Assembly: GCF_029227915.1 (NCBI RefSeq)
Contig: NC_079882.1
Coordinates: forward strand, 12,216,001 to 12,276,000
Source: Hydractinia symbiolongicarpus
Lineage: Eukaryota > Cnidaria > Hydrozoa > Anthoathecata > Hydractiniidae
Direction: 5' to 3'
DNA: 60,000 nt
In this document: one piece after another, positions 16,856 to 30,800 of the stretch
Numbering within the stretch: position 1 is the stretch's first letter
How the letters are laid out: every line of letters begins with the position of its first letter
Notes under the pieces: model-generated
Told to the model about the DNA's origin: nothing
The model's database searches: none
Seen by the model: the letters and a program-made list of their open reading frames with translations, nothing else
Program-made: the position numbers and the translations under genes

Positions 16856-19800
16856 TTAGTATCTGCGTTGTACTGGTGGTATACCTGTCTGAGGTTGTCC
16901 AACTCGTGTATACTCAAGACGTCCATCTCTACCTAATTGTATTCCAGTTTGTGCTACTTGATGTAAAGCTAATCCTTGAGCATACCCAGCTTGCAATGCG
17001 TGTGCAGCAGGATTAGCAACAACAGGTTGCAGCGGTCGTCCAAACAAATCGGTTAAGGGTACAACTCTTGGTTGTGATACGACAGTAGTTAAAGCTCTCG
17101 AAGTTATGTCCGCAGCTAAAGGATGCAATCCCCTCCTCTCTGTCATTGATAAAGGCTCGTTAGATTGAATAGTTGGTTTTATACCTCTTTCGACGGCTGC
17201 TGATTGGTTACTTGGGTAATCGCGACTATGTCTTGTATTCTCGCGTACTTCTCTTCGCTCGCTGTCTCTCATGTCTTTACGGTCATCATTAAAGTGTCCA
17301 GCACGACGTGCATTTCTAAAATTGTCCTCGTCTCGATAACTTTCAACTCTATCATCCCTACGGACATCACAAATATCTCCTCGGAAATCTCGGGCTTCTC
17401 CGCCTTGAATGTCTCGATTACTATTCCTAATAACACGATCGTCACGTCTTTCTCTTTGTTCTCCTCGCACATCCCTTGATTCTCGTAAATCCCTGGAGTC
17501 TCGTGTAACTCGGAAATCACCTCGAGATTCGCGGGCGTCTGGCCGACGGTCTTCTCTTATCATATCCCGGTCACCAGAACGACGATCCGGACCAATATTA
17601 CGAACAGGTCCAATATTACGATCGCTTAAGCGCACACCACGATCATTACTTTCCCGTTCATTATTCCTATCTAAGGGACGGCGCATATCAGGAGAATAAT
17701 ATCGATCAGAAGATTCCTTTGGTGAATAATCGCGAAGTTGAGAATAGGGCTGCGATGACTCAGCTTGGTTGCCCAAGATCCCAGTAAGGCCAGCTCTACC
17801 TAAAACATCTGACAACGTTTTCGGTGCATTAGAGTTCGGTGCTGAAAGCCAATTACTATCACCACCTCTTCTGTCAAAATCACGTGCTGTAAAAACTCTT
17901 TCTTCAGCACCACTACGATACCTTTGGTTTGATTCGGATACTCTGTGCGGAGAACGATCTCTTGAATAGCTACCTCGGTCAACATCATTTCTCTGAACCA
18001 CTCGTCTAATATCACTCGAGTAAGCATCTCGTGTCTTTTCAACCGTATCATACTCATCTCTTGAGTTTCTACGAATATCTCTAGAACCTGCACGTTCATC
18101 TTTTCTAACGTCACCAGAACGTACATTACGTCGAGAATCGTCACGAAGATCTCTAGCACCACGTTGGTCTGATTTAGGAGTATTGTTTCGGCGCTGATAA
18201 GCTACATCATATACATCGTCCTGAATATAGTGCGAAGGTACTCTTCCTTCGCGATTATCATTGCCAGCAGAAAAGAAACCTTTCCGAGAGGCAGACTGCT
18301 CGTTAAAGTTTTTCTTTGCTTCGTTGTGGTAACCACGGTCGTTTGATGGAGCTGTTCTCTTTAAAGTGTTGCTTCCAAGGCCTCGGTCAATACCTCTATC
18401 AATTACACGTCTTTCTCTTTCACGTTCTCTTTCAGCGCGTTCTCGCTCCAATCTTTGTTGTTCCAAACGCTGGCGTTCTCTTTCAATACGACTCTCGTGC
18501 TCTTCTCGAGCTAATCTTTCTTTTTCTAAACGTTCTCTTTCTTGACGCTCTCTTTCTATACGCTCCTTTTCCAAACGTTCTTGCTCACGTCTTTCACGCT
18601 CAAGACGTTCTCTTTCGAGTCTCTCGCGTTCTAATTGTTCCCGTTCCTTTTCCCTTTCTCGCCGTTCTCGTTCTTCTCTCTCTTTTCGCTCTCTTATGAA
18701 ACGCTCCCTTTCCTTTTCTCTTTCGCGTTCTCTTTGACGTTCTAACTCGCGTTGTTTCTCACGATCTTTACGAACTCGTTCAGCTTCTTTTCGAGCTCTT
18801 TCTCTTCTTTCTTTTTCTCGTTTCTCTTGTTCGCGCCGACGTTCTTCTCGTAATTGGCGTTCTCTTTCGCGTTCTTTTTTTTTACGCTCTTCTCTAAGTT
18901 GGTGTTCACGCTCTATTTTCTCAGCACGTTCCTTTCGGAGTTGTTCAAGTCTTTGCTCTTTCTTTCTTTCGGCCTCCTCGTCCTTCTCCTTAGATACCTT
19001 TTCCTTCTTTTGAACATCTGATATATCCTTAGGAGAATTACCTTTCTCTGAAGTTTTCGGAGAACTACCTCGGGACGACGCTCCTTTTCTGCTATCTCTT
19101 TTGGCTTCTCGACTCTTATCACTGTCTTTTCTGGCCCCTGATCTTTTTGATTCATCACGGTTATGGCGACTACTGTAATCATCACGACGTGATTTAGATG
19201 ATGATGCTATTGCAGAAGACATTAACCAATTTATAAATTTTTTTTACACCTTTATACTAAGAGAGAGCACACAAGTAAATACATTGAATTTTTTTTTAAT
19301 ATGGATATAGTAATATACAAAAAACATACATGTTCGTTGACTTTTGGTGGTAGAACGAGATTTTGATTTATCGTCAGATTTCTTGTCACCTAAAACGACA
19401 GTCCAGAATGTCTTCATCTTTTTTCATGCAACTGGTGTAACAAATGAACAAAGAGTTTGTTCTAATGCTTTAGTTTTATATAAAAAAAACATGTCTAAAT
19501 TTAGTAATAAGCATAGCTACACTTTAGTTGTCAGCAACTGAATCCAACATTTTCATAAAAATAACAGCTGCAGAAATTTCAAATTTTGATCTGCCTAGTA
19601 ACAAATTGTTGTAGTTCAATGTGCAAATATAATTATTTGTGAGTAAATTTTTTTTTAAATTATCACAATAATTGTCTATAAACTGTTGGAAAAATTATAT
19701 TTCATAACAGGCATTTCTTTTATATCAAAATTAGCAAGAATCCATACTAACCGGTTTTAGATTTGTCACTTGGTTTCTTAGCTGGAGTTGGATCCGTTTT

Positions 19801-22800
19801 GGCCTATAGAAAAGGTCAACATTTAAATAAGCCTTACAAACCTGTGATATCAATAAAATACAAATCGCATTCTTACAAAAATCTTTTTAAAATTCTACTA
19901 TAAGAATAGTTAATTTGTCACCTTTTCAACTTGTATCGTTTTTTCATGTAAAACAGACTTGTGCAATTTCTCTATAGCTGCTAAGGCTTCTTGTGGTGTT
20001 GACATGGTCACAAAACCAAAACATTGCGAGCCAGGTGTTTTTGCACTTGTTACAACTTTTGCTCCAATAACCTACAATTAAGTTCATAAGCTTCATTTTT
20101 TCTATTTAAGACATCTTACTATCTGGATTTAAAGATCAAGTACATTTTCTATAAGAAACAAATCATAAAATAGCTTCTTAGACTTCATTTAATAAAACTA
20201 ACCTTTCCAACTTTACAAAATGTGTTCTTTAAATCAACAGCTTTGGAAATGGAGGAAAGTCCACTTATCCATAGACATCGACTTAAATCCTTTTTCTTTT
20301 CTTCAGCAGTCTTAGCTTTGTCCGTTGCAGGCTCATCTTTCTTTTCTTCTTGTTTTTTGCTACAACAACAAAAATAACACTGATTAGAACCATACTTCAA
20401 AAACTAAATAGGATGTAATATTTATTTAAATCATTTTTACATAATTTTTTTTATATATTTAACTTTTTTGGAAGGGGCAAATATTAATCAGTGGAGAACA
20501 TCACATGACATCAACAGTCACTGACAATCTCACATAAATATTATACATATTTTCCTATTGGGAAAGTATATAATGAAAAAAATAACAATTTTTATCTATT
20601 CTTAGTTACTTTAAAGGGTATATTATTGTAAAATCTATTAAATGTTACTAAATACTAACTACTACAAGGATTATAATTTCCTAAACTTCTTTTTTTAATA
20701 ACTTTATGCTTTCTCACTACAAAGGAAAAAAAATACTTCAAAAATAAAAGTACAAACCATTGTAATCACTCAAATTTTTTTGAGGAAATTCAAACTTGCA
20801 CACAAACCTTGTTTCAGACGTGCTTAGATCAACTTTGGCTTCGGAAGAGGAAACAGTTTCTAATAATGGTGTTGTTCCTGTTTTAGACTTGTTGCCACTT
20901 GAAGGATTATCATGAACATGATCTTTTTCAGTTGAGTTACTAGATTCATTTGTTTTTAATAAGTCATTGTTTGTATCTACATCCTGTTCTAATTTATTTA
21001 CATTAACATTTACAGGATTTTCCTGTTTATCAGCATCTAGCTCTTTTGCTTCTTCTGAGTCACTATTTATGGGGATAAATTCTTCTTCAACCGATTTAAC
21101 TTTGTCTTCTCTAAATTCATCAGATGTTGTATTTGTTTCTTCTGATTCAGCTGTATTATTTTCTTTAGATGTATTTTGTTCAATAATACATTGGTCAACT
21201 TCAGTACGTGCCTCTGTCACTTCACTAGAATCTTCCTCATGATCATTTTCTTCCTCACTCGTTTCTTTAGATCCATTTTCAAAACCTTCTTCCGGTTTGT
21301 TGTCTTCTTCGTTTCCATCTGTCTCTACCATCTCCACTTCATTACTTTCCCCTTGAACATCAATGGCATTTGTGACCACTTCATTTTCATGCTCATCATC
21401 ATCTGACTGAGTTTTTTCCTCACTATTTTCATCCTCATTTTCATTTATATCATTGTCGCGCTCATCTTCTGGCAAATCATTTGCATCTTGATTCTCTTCT
21501 GGTTGTTCTGATTCTGGTGGATCAAATGTCTCATTTTCTTCTTCCTGCACTTCCATTTCTTCTTCTTCAGGCCCATCTGAATCACTCTCAATTTCTTCAT
21601 CAACACAATCTTCTTCTTTAACACCACGTTCTTCTTCAGCAACATTTTGTTCTTCATTGCATTCTTGTGCTTGACTTTCTGAATCTCCTACAATGGCCCG
21701 ACTTTCATCTTATGAAAAATATACACAATAAAAATTTAATGACAAAAAAGATACGAAGTAGAAAATAGCCAACTTACTTAACCTTACAGAACTTACTCCT
21801 GTCATGAAGAATGCTGTTTAAAATAACAACCTACAGTTAACTCCTGGTAACTCTGATCTGCAAGGGGTTAAGGAAAATAGTTCAATGTAACGAATGTTCA
21901 AGTTAAACAAAGACCCTTAAATTCGAATTTAGTAAAAAAAAACAAATATTTGTTTGAGTTGAGACAACAGTTACCAAGAAAAAGTGCAATTTTTGCAATG
22001 CTGCCTTCTTAAAATTGAATTTGTCTAGACAGGCAACATTTGTATTTAATTACATCAAGATAATAGCCTTGGGCTTCCTTAAAGTTTAAGATATCCAGAC
22101 ATACAAGCCTGAGTTAATCTGATTTTTAAGATATTAAGGGAAGTTCAAGGAAGAAATAGTTTAACATTATTAAAGTTCGAGTTATCCAGTCTTTGAGTTA
22201 CCAGAGTTACCTGTATATCTTACCAATGAATATATATTCGAATAAGCAATCTTATATTTTGTTAAAGTTCTTCTTTTTTTCCAATGATTAATTACACCAG
22301 TTGGAATGAAATTAAATTTATGATATTGTCCAATCCCAACGTAAATAATATGCATTCACTGAAAGTATAGCGAGATTAAATTTTATAACCAAACCAAACA
22401 CAAATTTCTTTGATGTGTTCTTTTGATGAGTGTATCTTTTTAACATCAGAAGTGCTTTCAATCTTGGAATCAATCAAACTTCAAAAATAACTGTCAATAC
22501 AGTTTAGTGCAGAAGATAAAGATCTGAGCTGCAGTAATATCAAGGATAAAGTTTGCTTGTTACACCTGTCGGTAAATGCAAGTATATACACACCAAAAAG
22601 CTGTCACCACTTTTGAAAACGAGGCGACTGTAAAACAAGCAGCAACCATCAATAAATATTTACATTTTTAACATTGTGAATATTTAAGCAGTGTAAATAT
22701 TGCCTTTAACATCCATACCAAAACTATAGTTTCTTTCTGAAGCATCTTTTTTTGGAAAATGTATCATTTAATCAAGCCACAATTAATCTTGAAATCAATG

Positions 22801-25800
22801 CAATTGGGAAACAAACAGCATACAAATCTTGATAACAAAGAATGGGTCACTTCGTTTAACATCACTACTTAATAAATTATATGGTCAACGACACACAATG
22901 GACGATGTGTAGCAAAATTTATTCTTTGACCATAAACTAATTGTTAATGAAGAAAGATAAAAAGATAAAAAAAATTGGAACACATGCAAGTAGTCAACAG
23001 TAAATTATTTCAACATACATTTAGTTGACAGTGTACACTAAAAAGCATTGGCTTCATGACAGGAATGTTATGTGTACTGCTGCAATATCATCCACAGGCA
23101 TATTTAATTTTTATTTTTACTGAACTATACCTTTTACATTAGTTTCACTCTTGTCAATATCATCTTTCTCCACAACCTAATAAAAATATATATAAAATTA
23201 CCATTATAAAATTACAGCATGCAAGGTTTTTCAACTGAAGTAGAGCCGCTCAGCCATCTGAATTAAAGATGATATCCAGCTTTTGCTGTCAAGAAGCTGT
23301 CATGTTCTAAATTCACAACAGTAAAGTCACAACTTCTTCATGCAATAGAATGAAATTGGTGGATCTGACAAACATTTGTTTATTCTCTGTATGCAATAAA
23401 TTAGACAAACACGATCAATATAGGGTTTTAGCTAAGCACACACACAAAAAAATGTAAAAAGCGGACATGCCCGTAATAAACATTTGATCTAAATTCATGG
23501 TAAAATTTATCCTCTAATTTTGTTAGGCCTTAACTTTTTAATTGAGCTATGTAAATATAGATGTAGTTTTCATTTAAAAATAAAAAACAATACGGAATAA
23601 TTTAAGTGGCCGGCCAACTTTAGCATAGAAATGGCGAAATAAAAAAAACAAACAGAATGTTTGTATTACTTAAATTTTGACTTTAAAAATTTTTAATTTT
23701 ATTTTTCAATTCTTTGAAACATTATATAAGAAAAAAAAGAGGGGTCATTTGTTGCTACAAATTTGTTGTTACAGTTTAAGTAAAGTAGGTCAGAAAACAA
23801 TTTTTTGGCCTCGTCATAACATGGATTTAATTGCCGTAGGGAAAGGGTTAAATGTATTGTGACATAAAAATAAAAACAGGCAACTTATATAAGTTATTTT
23901 AGAAAATTACCATCTTTTCATTCTCCTCTTTCTTTTCTTCTTCTTTCTCCTCGTCATTGTTTTTATCTTCTGCTTCTAAAATAAGATGGCTGGTGCTAGT
24001 TACAGTCTTTCAAATTACCCATCAAGCTATTTGAAAATTTGTTTATTGTCATTTTATAGCTCCAAACAAATCTGAAATTGTTTAAGACATAGGTACATAG
24101 ATATTTTTTAAAGAAAAAAAAAACCTACTTCTGGAAGCAAACAAATCTTTTGTGAAAGAGGCATTAGATAGATTTGGTGATTTCAGGATAGTTTAAAAAA
24201 GCTATAGCTGTTCTGTTCAAATAATTAAATAAATTTATAATATGAAGAGAGAGAAAAAAAAACAACAAAAACTATTTTTGAAGGGAGACCTTACCTAATA
24301 GCAGAAGCTAAGACAAGGATAAGGCCACCCTTGGACGAGTACAATAGACGGCACAGGACACACATATATATTAACATATATAATCAACAGTTAAATGAAC
24401 CGTATGAGAACAAAGGGAAAATTTGTTACAATAAAATACTTTTTTAGATCACTTTTAAGACCAAAGTAATCTATGGAAACAAGTTTTTTAGTCATTGATG
24501 TCTGGATCTTATTCCAGGATTTAATGGTGTTAAATCTAATAGAATTTTTACCAAACAGAATGTTCTGACACTGGACAATATCATTGAATTTGAGGATGTC
24601 CAGATTGCCATAGATGATACTAGATGATGCTCTTCGAGATTCAAAAGTCATTAGTCTGATAGCAAAATTTTGTAAAACAGCAATACGATTAATATCAAGA
24701 CTATTTGGTTGACCCCAAATTTGATTACAATATTGCAGGTGGGAATGAAAAATGGCATAGTAGACTAAGAATAAGGACATTTTGAGGCACAAAATGACGA
24801 AGTTTGGCTAAAGCTCCATTAGCCCTCTTGAGCTTGGCAACAGTATTATTGTAGTCTTCCAGCTTAAATCAGAATCTAATAGAACACCAAGATATTTAAT
24901 AGAATCACTAGGCATAAGCCTTTTACCATTGATGAGAAGCCTAAAATCATAATTAAGAGGTTTATGTGCATCTTTAAATATAATGTCTTGCTAGCATAAG
25001 AGAAATCTTATTAGCATTTAGCCAATGGCAGAGAAGCTTGAGGTCTAAATTCATTTGTTTGGCCAGTTGTTTCAGAGAGTCCCTGAAATGCAGGAGGTTT
25101 GTATCATCAGCAAAGTGGTGTACCATAGAATAGTTAATTGCACAATTCAAGTCGTTTATATAAATTAAAAATAAAAGTGGTCCTAAAACAGAGCCTTGAG
25201 GGACACCATGCCTGGTAAGATTATTTGCTGAACTAGCTCCATTTAAAGATACAAATTGTTGACGTCCTATTAAGTAGGACATAAATAAAGAGAGAGCATT
25301 ACCACAAATTCCATAATAAAGCTTTGTAAGCAGAATTTTATTATCAACAGCATCAAAAGCCTTTTGGAGATCAACAAACACTCCACATGCATAATTTTCT
25401 TTATCAAGAGCATCCATAATTTTTTGAGAGATATTCATTAGTGTTTGAGAGGTTGAGTAATTTTTTCTGAAACCAAATTGTTGCTTATACAGGACATTGT
25501 TAGCTTCAAGAAACCCATACACCCGTTTATATACAAGTTTATCAATGTTTGAAAGTAAGGATATGGGTCGATAATTTGTAAGTTCCAATTTGGATCCTTG
25601 TTTATGAATAGGGGTACCCCGGCAGTTTTTAAATTAGAAGGAAAAATGCCTGAAGTAAAAGACAAGTTTATAAGTTTAGAGAGTGGAACAGATAATTCAG
25701 TTTTAACAGTAGATAAAATTTAGGCAGGAATGCTAAATGGCCCAGAAGATTTACCAAGGTCCAAGGAAGAAATACAATGGAGAACTTCAATATCATCAGT

Positions 25801-26950
25801 TGGTGAAAGAAACATTGAATTAGCAACAGAATATTTTAAGAAGGAAGAGAAATGCTTTGATGTGAATGGGAATGTCAGCGATTGATGAAAAATAATTACT
25901 AAAAGAGCTAGCAATTGTCACTGGATCAGTGTCAAGTGAGTTATCAATGTTCATACAGGTTGGAGAAGCAGAAGCAGAAGAACGAACAGAAATTATATTT
26001 TTAACACCTTTCCAAATGTTGCCAATATTTTTTGGGTTATCACTAAAATATTTATTGAAACAATTACTCTTGCTCAATCTACACAGAGTTACCATTTTAT
26101 TGCGGTACTTTTTGAAACTCTCTAACAATACTTAAAATGGATCTTTTTCTCTTAAAAAACGTTTATGAGGAAGGTCTCTTTTAGTAATAGGGGTAAGGAT
26201 ACCATAAGTAATCCAAGGATTGGATTTTTTTCTACTTTTTTTATTACATGTAGTTTTTAATGGAGCGTATTTATTTAAAAGACTGTTCAAACAATACATT
26301 GGGATCATCTGTGCTTGGTTGAAGTATAGCATCCCAATTCGTATATTGTGGTTCAGTGCGAAAGGCATCATGACTGAATTTTTCCAGAAGAAGACGAAGT
26401 GTGTCAATTCTGTTTACTTAGGTTGTGGCCAAGTCAACGAAATTGAAATAGGACAAAATACACTAGTTTATTTGATGTTTTGAACTTGAAAAAAATGGGA
26501 GTGCAGCCATTGCAGAAAAAGTTTGCTAAATATTTTCACTATAGTGGAAGTCGATTAACGAACTTTTAGATATATACAGGCCTGCTTTTCTCACCTTCAT
26601 TTTCTTCTATTTCTTCTTCCTCTTTATTTATTTGAGCATCCTCATCTTCTTCCTCTGAAGCGCTGCCATTGACAATGTCATTTTCACCAAGACTTTCTTC
26701 CAAGAGTGACTATGCACAAATAAAAAAAGGGATGAGAAGACTGTAGCTACGTGCAAACTAGTCAAACATGAAAATTTTGAAATTGGAGCTTGGGGCTTGG
26801 ATTAGTTACCACGTTTACCTTTTCGAGACGTTTTACCAGGTCAGCTTTTAATCCTGACTTTTCAAGACCTCTTTTATCCAGTTCTTGACGTAAAGTTACA
26901 ACTTTTAAGGAAGAAATACCATCTAATGTGAGAGGCGTAGAACTCGCCAT
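16856..26950 (-). CDS. SAFB/SLTM-like protein: SAP domain, RRM, Arg/Glu-rich tail
   Basis: Scaffold-attachment-factor-B family proteins are nuclear, bind DNA through SAP and RNA through RRM, and act in transcription and splicing. Exons (minus strand): 26950-26819, 26709-26595, 23975-23911, 23176-23131, 21708-20808, 20359-20203, 20071-19922, 19803-19752, 19389-19330, 19206-16856. All junctions are GT-AG with matching phases, giving 1,342 residues. SAP is at residues 10-44 (VVTLRQELDKRGLEKSGLKA). A long Glu/Asp/Ser region follows. The RRM spans about 446-522, with RNP2-like CLWISGLSS and RNP1-like SQCFGFVTM. Residues about 630-830 are nearly uninterrupted RE/ER repeats, followed by an Arg/Asp-rich region and a Gly/Gln-rich end. 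An ATG at 19222 is not the start: the acceptor at 19207 lies inside that frame. A LINE lies in the second intron. Whether it is SAFB or SLTM cannot be told apart here. Confidence 0.88.
21709..23130. other. SAFB-like gene intron 4
   Basis: AT-rich intron between exons 4 and 5. No transposon protein, RNA gene or notable repeat recognised. A short satellite of poorly spliced-looking ORFs here is fortuitous. Confidence 0.5.
24290..26480 (-). mobile_element. 5'-truncated non-LTR retrotransposon (CR1/L2/Jockey-like) in an SAFB-like intron
   Basis: Reverse-transcriptase coding sequence in the same orientation as the host gene. Landmarks in order are LTNYRPISLLSNIDKL, VFVDLQKAFDAVDNKILL, HGVPQGSVLGPLLFLIYIND and FADDTNL (the catalytic YADD-type motif) within 25588-24974. 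Upstream RT-linker segments are in broken frames between 26407 and 25720 (KKSNPWITYGI, NIGNIWKGVKNII). The post-RT region is at 24792-24391 (YCNQIWGQPNSLDINRIAVLQ). No endonuclease domain is seen, so the copy is truncated at its 5' end and carries several frameshifts. Exact ends and clade are uncertain; the 3' end lies near 24290. Confidence 0.8.
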
Positions 26951-27877
26951 CTTTTTGAGATATGTTTCCACTGACAGATTTGGGAAGATGAAAAGCGTGC
27001 TATACGAAGAAAGTGGTCTGGGCAGAGGAGAAGAAAAAATACCCGGATGACATCCTCAAGCATAATTTATTGTATAATTATTGCATACATTGCATACGTT
27101 TCTCCTTTTTTTTAAGAAGAAGGATTTAAAATTGTATGTTTGCCATAATAAAGGCAGCTTGTTTTTTTTATCTTTATTTCCAAGCGTCGTGTAAAGAGTT
27201 CAGCCCGAGAGACTATAGATGGAGGGGCAGGTAGGCAGGCAGCATACTCCCTTAAGTAAGAAAATATCAAGCCAAACATCAACCTCGTTCCCAGGACTAG
27301 TTGAGCTTTTTAGAGTTAAACGGCTTGGGGATGAGGTTGGCCAAGCATGAAAAGTTTGTTTTAAATTAAACATGGTTGTTGTATCATACGCAATGGTATA
27401 CTTTTCCCTTTTTGATGCAATTTTATATTGAAATACTAAAATTAAAGCCTGTATCATCTAGCAACCTAGTCCCCAAGACATTTTTTGTATCTTTTTCATT
27501 AATCCGGGACACGGCGGGGAAGGCATCAGGTCTGGTAGGTCTATTGCGATGCCGTCTCGTCCACAGGGTATAATAGGCGTAGAAAAGTTCTGGGGACAAG
27601 GTTGCCCCATGCCCATGAAAAGCCGAGAGAAATTATTCGCATTGTTTTTTATGCCTTGCTCAAGTTGCTCTGGGACTGCGAGACCATCCTCCAGGGAAAT
27701 GCGTATATAGGAGTTCCCAAAACAGCTTTTGGATTTATGCAGAAAATAATTAATTCGCATAAATTAAAATTAACTTTTGGCGGGATCTTGGTTATAAAAC
27801 GTAACGAAGGAGGGTGAGGGGAAATAAATAGGAACAAGAAGCACTGCGCGCGTTTTATTTGTTCTCTCTTTTTTGCA
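26951..27877. promoter_or_regulatory. Shared head-to-head promoter region of the SAFB-like and transglutaminase genes
   Basis: The two start codons (26950 minus, 27878 plus) face away from each other across 927 bases, so this interval must hold both 5' leaders and promoters unless upstream non-coding exons exist. No TATA box is convincing. It contains a short MITE-like repeat (27461-27605) and a related partial copy near 27280-27350. The arrangement is seen; co-regulation is only inference. Confidence 0.45.
27461..27605. repeat. MITE-like inverted repeat element
   Basis: The ends GCAACCTAGTCCCCAAGAC (27461-27479) and GTTCTGGGGACAAGGTTGC (27587-27605) are inverted copies matching at 16 of 19 positions. 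The 145-bp element has no ORF. Related ends (AACCTCGTTCCCAGG-like) occur at about 27281 and at 56579, suggesting a dispersed family. Confidence 0.55.
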
Positions 27878-30800
27878 ATGGTTTCTTCTAGGAATTCGGG
27901 AAGAAAGCGTTCTGCCAGCTTATCTACAGGCGATGACGACTTCTCTGGTAAGTTTTTTGTCCTCAGAGAATAGGTAAAAGCTGTTATTAAGGATCGTTAA
28001 CAAATTTGTAATACTTAACTAATACATGTGGTTGATCATCGCGCGACATAACATTTCGTTAAAATGTTTAGCTAGCTAGTTACATTTACAACTTTTACTA
28101 TTGCAGCATCATTTTTGCATATCGGTGAAAACCTGATTAGCTATCTGGTAAGATGTAACGCCAGAAATACTTTTCTTATTCAGTTCCGATATTTGCTTTG
28201 TTCTTATCTAAAACCAAGTTTGACTTTGTTTGGATCTTTAACTAGACTTCTGCAAGTTAAGGTTTTTTTGCAAAAGTTGGTGCACTCTTATGTTCTTACA
28301 CACCCGTATTTTAACTTTTTCCTGTGGTAGTTTGCATATAGCAAAAAATTATCATCTCTAATTTCAAGGTCTTCAAGTTGAAAGCATTTCTGGAGCTGCA
28401 GAAAATGGATTAAAACATCACACAGATGAATATGAAAGTGATGCATTAGTTATTCGCAGAGGTCAAAGTTTTTCCTTGGAAATCCAGTTAAAGTCACCTC
28501 ATAAGCCAGAAAATAACTTTATTGTGCAGCTGGAAACTGGTAAGAAACCAAAGAAAAGATCCAGAACCTTATTGATTGCAGAGTTGAAAACAGAACATGA
28601 TGATAAGGTTTGTCCTTACACTATTTGAAAATTGCAACCAATAATTCTGTAAAAAATTGTTTTCAGAAAAAGCATGTAAAAGGAAGTTTAAAACCATTTT
28701 TGTCACTAACACACAATGAAAAGCTGATAGTGTCAACAAAAAAGATTGTCATTCTTAAAAAGGGATTCATTTGTTATATGCATGCTCATTCAAAATTTAT
28801 TTAAACTCCATTGTTGTGATATTTGAAATGGGTGTGATTTATTCATTTTGATAATTTCAATTATGTTATTGTGTATAAAATGTTAAATATGAACCAAACA
28901 TGACATAGAAGTAAAGTTGATCAATGGCAGAAAGCAAAAGAAGATATCTGACATTAAGAATGGCTTATATGTTTACATGGTATATTGCACACCCCTGATT
29001 GCAGCCTAAAGTAAAAACATTCAAATCCTTAAAAAAATGTCAACGTTAACAAATTGCATTTGTTTAACATTTAGTGTTTCCACAATAATTTAATTTCAAC
29101 ACTAGTGGTTTTCAACTGTTTTTAGTGATGCAGTCAATACTTGCATGATTGAATTCTCACTTACAGCTTTAAATATTTAGAATGCTTTGTGTCTTGCCTA
29201 AGAGGCAACTTAACTATATTTTAGGAAAAATTTTCTAATGTTTGTTTGCAAGCAAATGTAAATTTTTGATGCGAATCTAAAAATTTACAAGTTTGCTTTT
29301 AATTAATATATACAGCTGGTTCCCTAATTGATGATTGAAAAAATTATAAGAGCCAAACTTGTTATTTCTTAATCTCTAGACTATTAGTCGCCTCTCCAAA
29401 ACATTTTTTTTAAAGATTGTACAAATACAATGCATCCCAATATCAATTTTACTTTTAAAAAAGAACAAGATAGCATTTTTTATTTTAGATGTAAAGATTA
29501 GTAGAGGGAAAATAATAATTTTCAAGGTAACAAACCAACCAGTTTGGTTGAAAAACGTTAAATGTAAAATCACAGTCCAATACAGCATCATTTCTAGCCT
29601 AATATGATGAATGGCACATAATCATCTAACCAGCACTTACTATTCTTCTGAAGTGAAAAAAAAAAAGATTTCTTTAGTTCAGCATTTTGATCATAAGACC
29701 TTGTTGTGCTGATAAAACAATTGTGGGTTCTAGTTTGTGCTCATATATGCAAACACACTTTTCTACCAATTTTTTTCAATAGAATTTATTTCGAACAGAG
29801 CCAAACAGCTAATGCAATCTGTTGTATTAGATCTAAAATAACATACAAGATACTAATCGATGAAGCCTGTGGAAAAATCCACTTAGGTAGAAGAACAATG
29901 GAAGAATAAATTGTTTTAGGTGTGTTGCTGATGTAAGCCATGCATTTAAAAAAATGTTGGCAAAATTTTTTTATTTGTTGCCTGCAGAGCTTGAAACGCT
30001 GATGAAAAAATGTATAGATCATGTGCTTTTGACAAACAAGGTTTGAAAATTTTGCTGACATCGTAAAAACACGCCAAAGTCCAAAATTTGTACACCTATT
30101 AACTTTATCATATAGATCTTGAAACCTGATCAAGATAATGTATAGGATCATAAACTTTTGACAAATAATGGAAATATTGTAGTTCAAAAAATTTTTTGAT
30201 TACATCATCAACTCGTCCATTCTGAAACTATTCAGGGACCCGGGTTTGGAAAACTTATTTGTTTTAATTATTTTTAAAGTTTATTTCTCTGAAAGACAAT
30301 TAATATATAAATGCTACTGAACGGAACATATAAGTATTTACCATATTCCTTTGACAAATGACATAAATAACACACATTTAAAATTTAATCTGAACAAAGT
30401 TTTTTTTAAAGAACCCAATACTTATATTGTTAAATTGAAATATAACACTTACAGTTAGTTTGATCCTGTCCAACTAGATTGATACTTTGGTGATACTTCA
30501 GTTGATATAAACTCAGCGTCCTATGCAGCTGTATTAGTTAGATAACTATTAATGAGAAGATACAACTATCAATCTCCCCTCTTTCTTTATTTGTGTCAAC
30601 TCCATTGGCTGGTCATCTTCTTTATCATCTGCAATTATTCACTTGCAACATAAACTTGATATACATCGGTAAACCATAGTCGAAGAAGAAATATAACATT
30701 CTGGATCGAACCAATGAAATACTTTCTAGAACTGGACGTTTATCTATGTACAGTGGGGTCAGTAACATAATTATCTCCAAATCTTTGTGAACAAAATAAA

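Noticed and set aside
19207-19222. ATG of an apparent 788-residue protein
   Set aside because: The splice acceptor at 19207-19208 lies inside, and phase matches the upstream SAFB-like exons, so this ATG is in intron sequence.
27200-27837. Several overlapping ORFs on both strands
   Set aside because: They cover the MITE-like repeat and the divergent promoter; no frame shows conserved or domain-like sequence.
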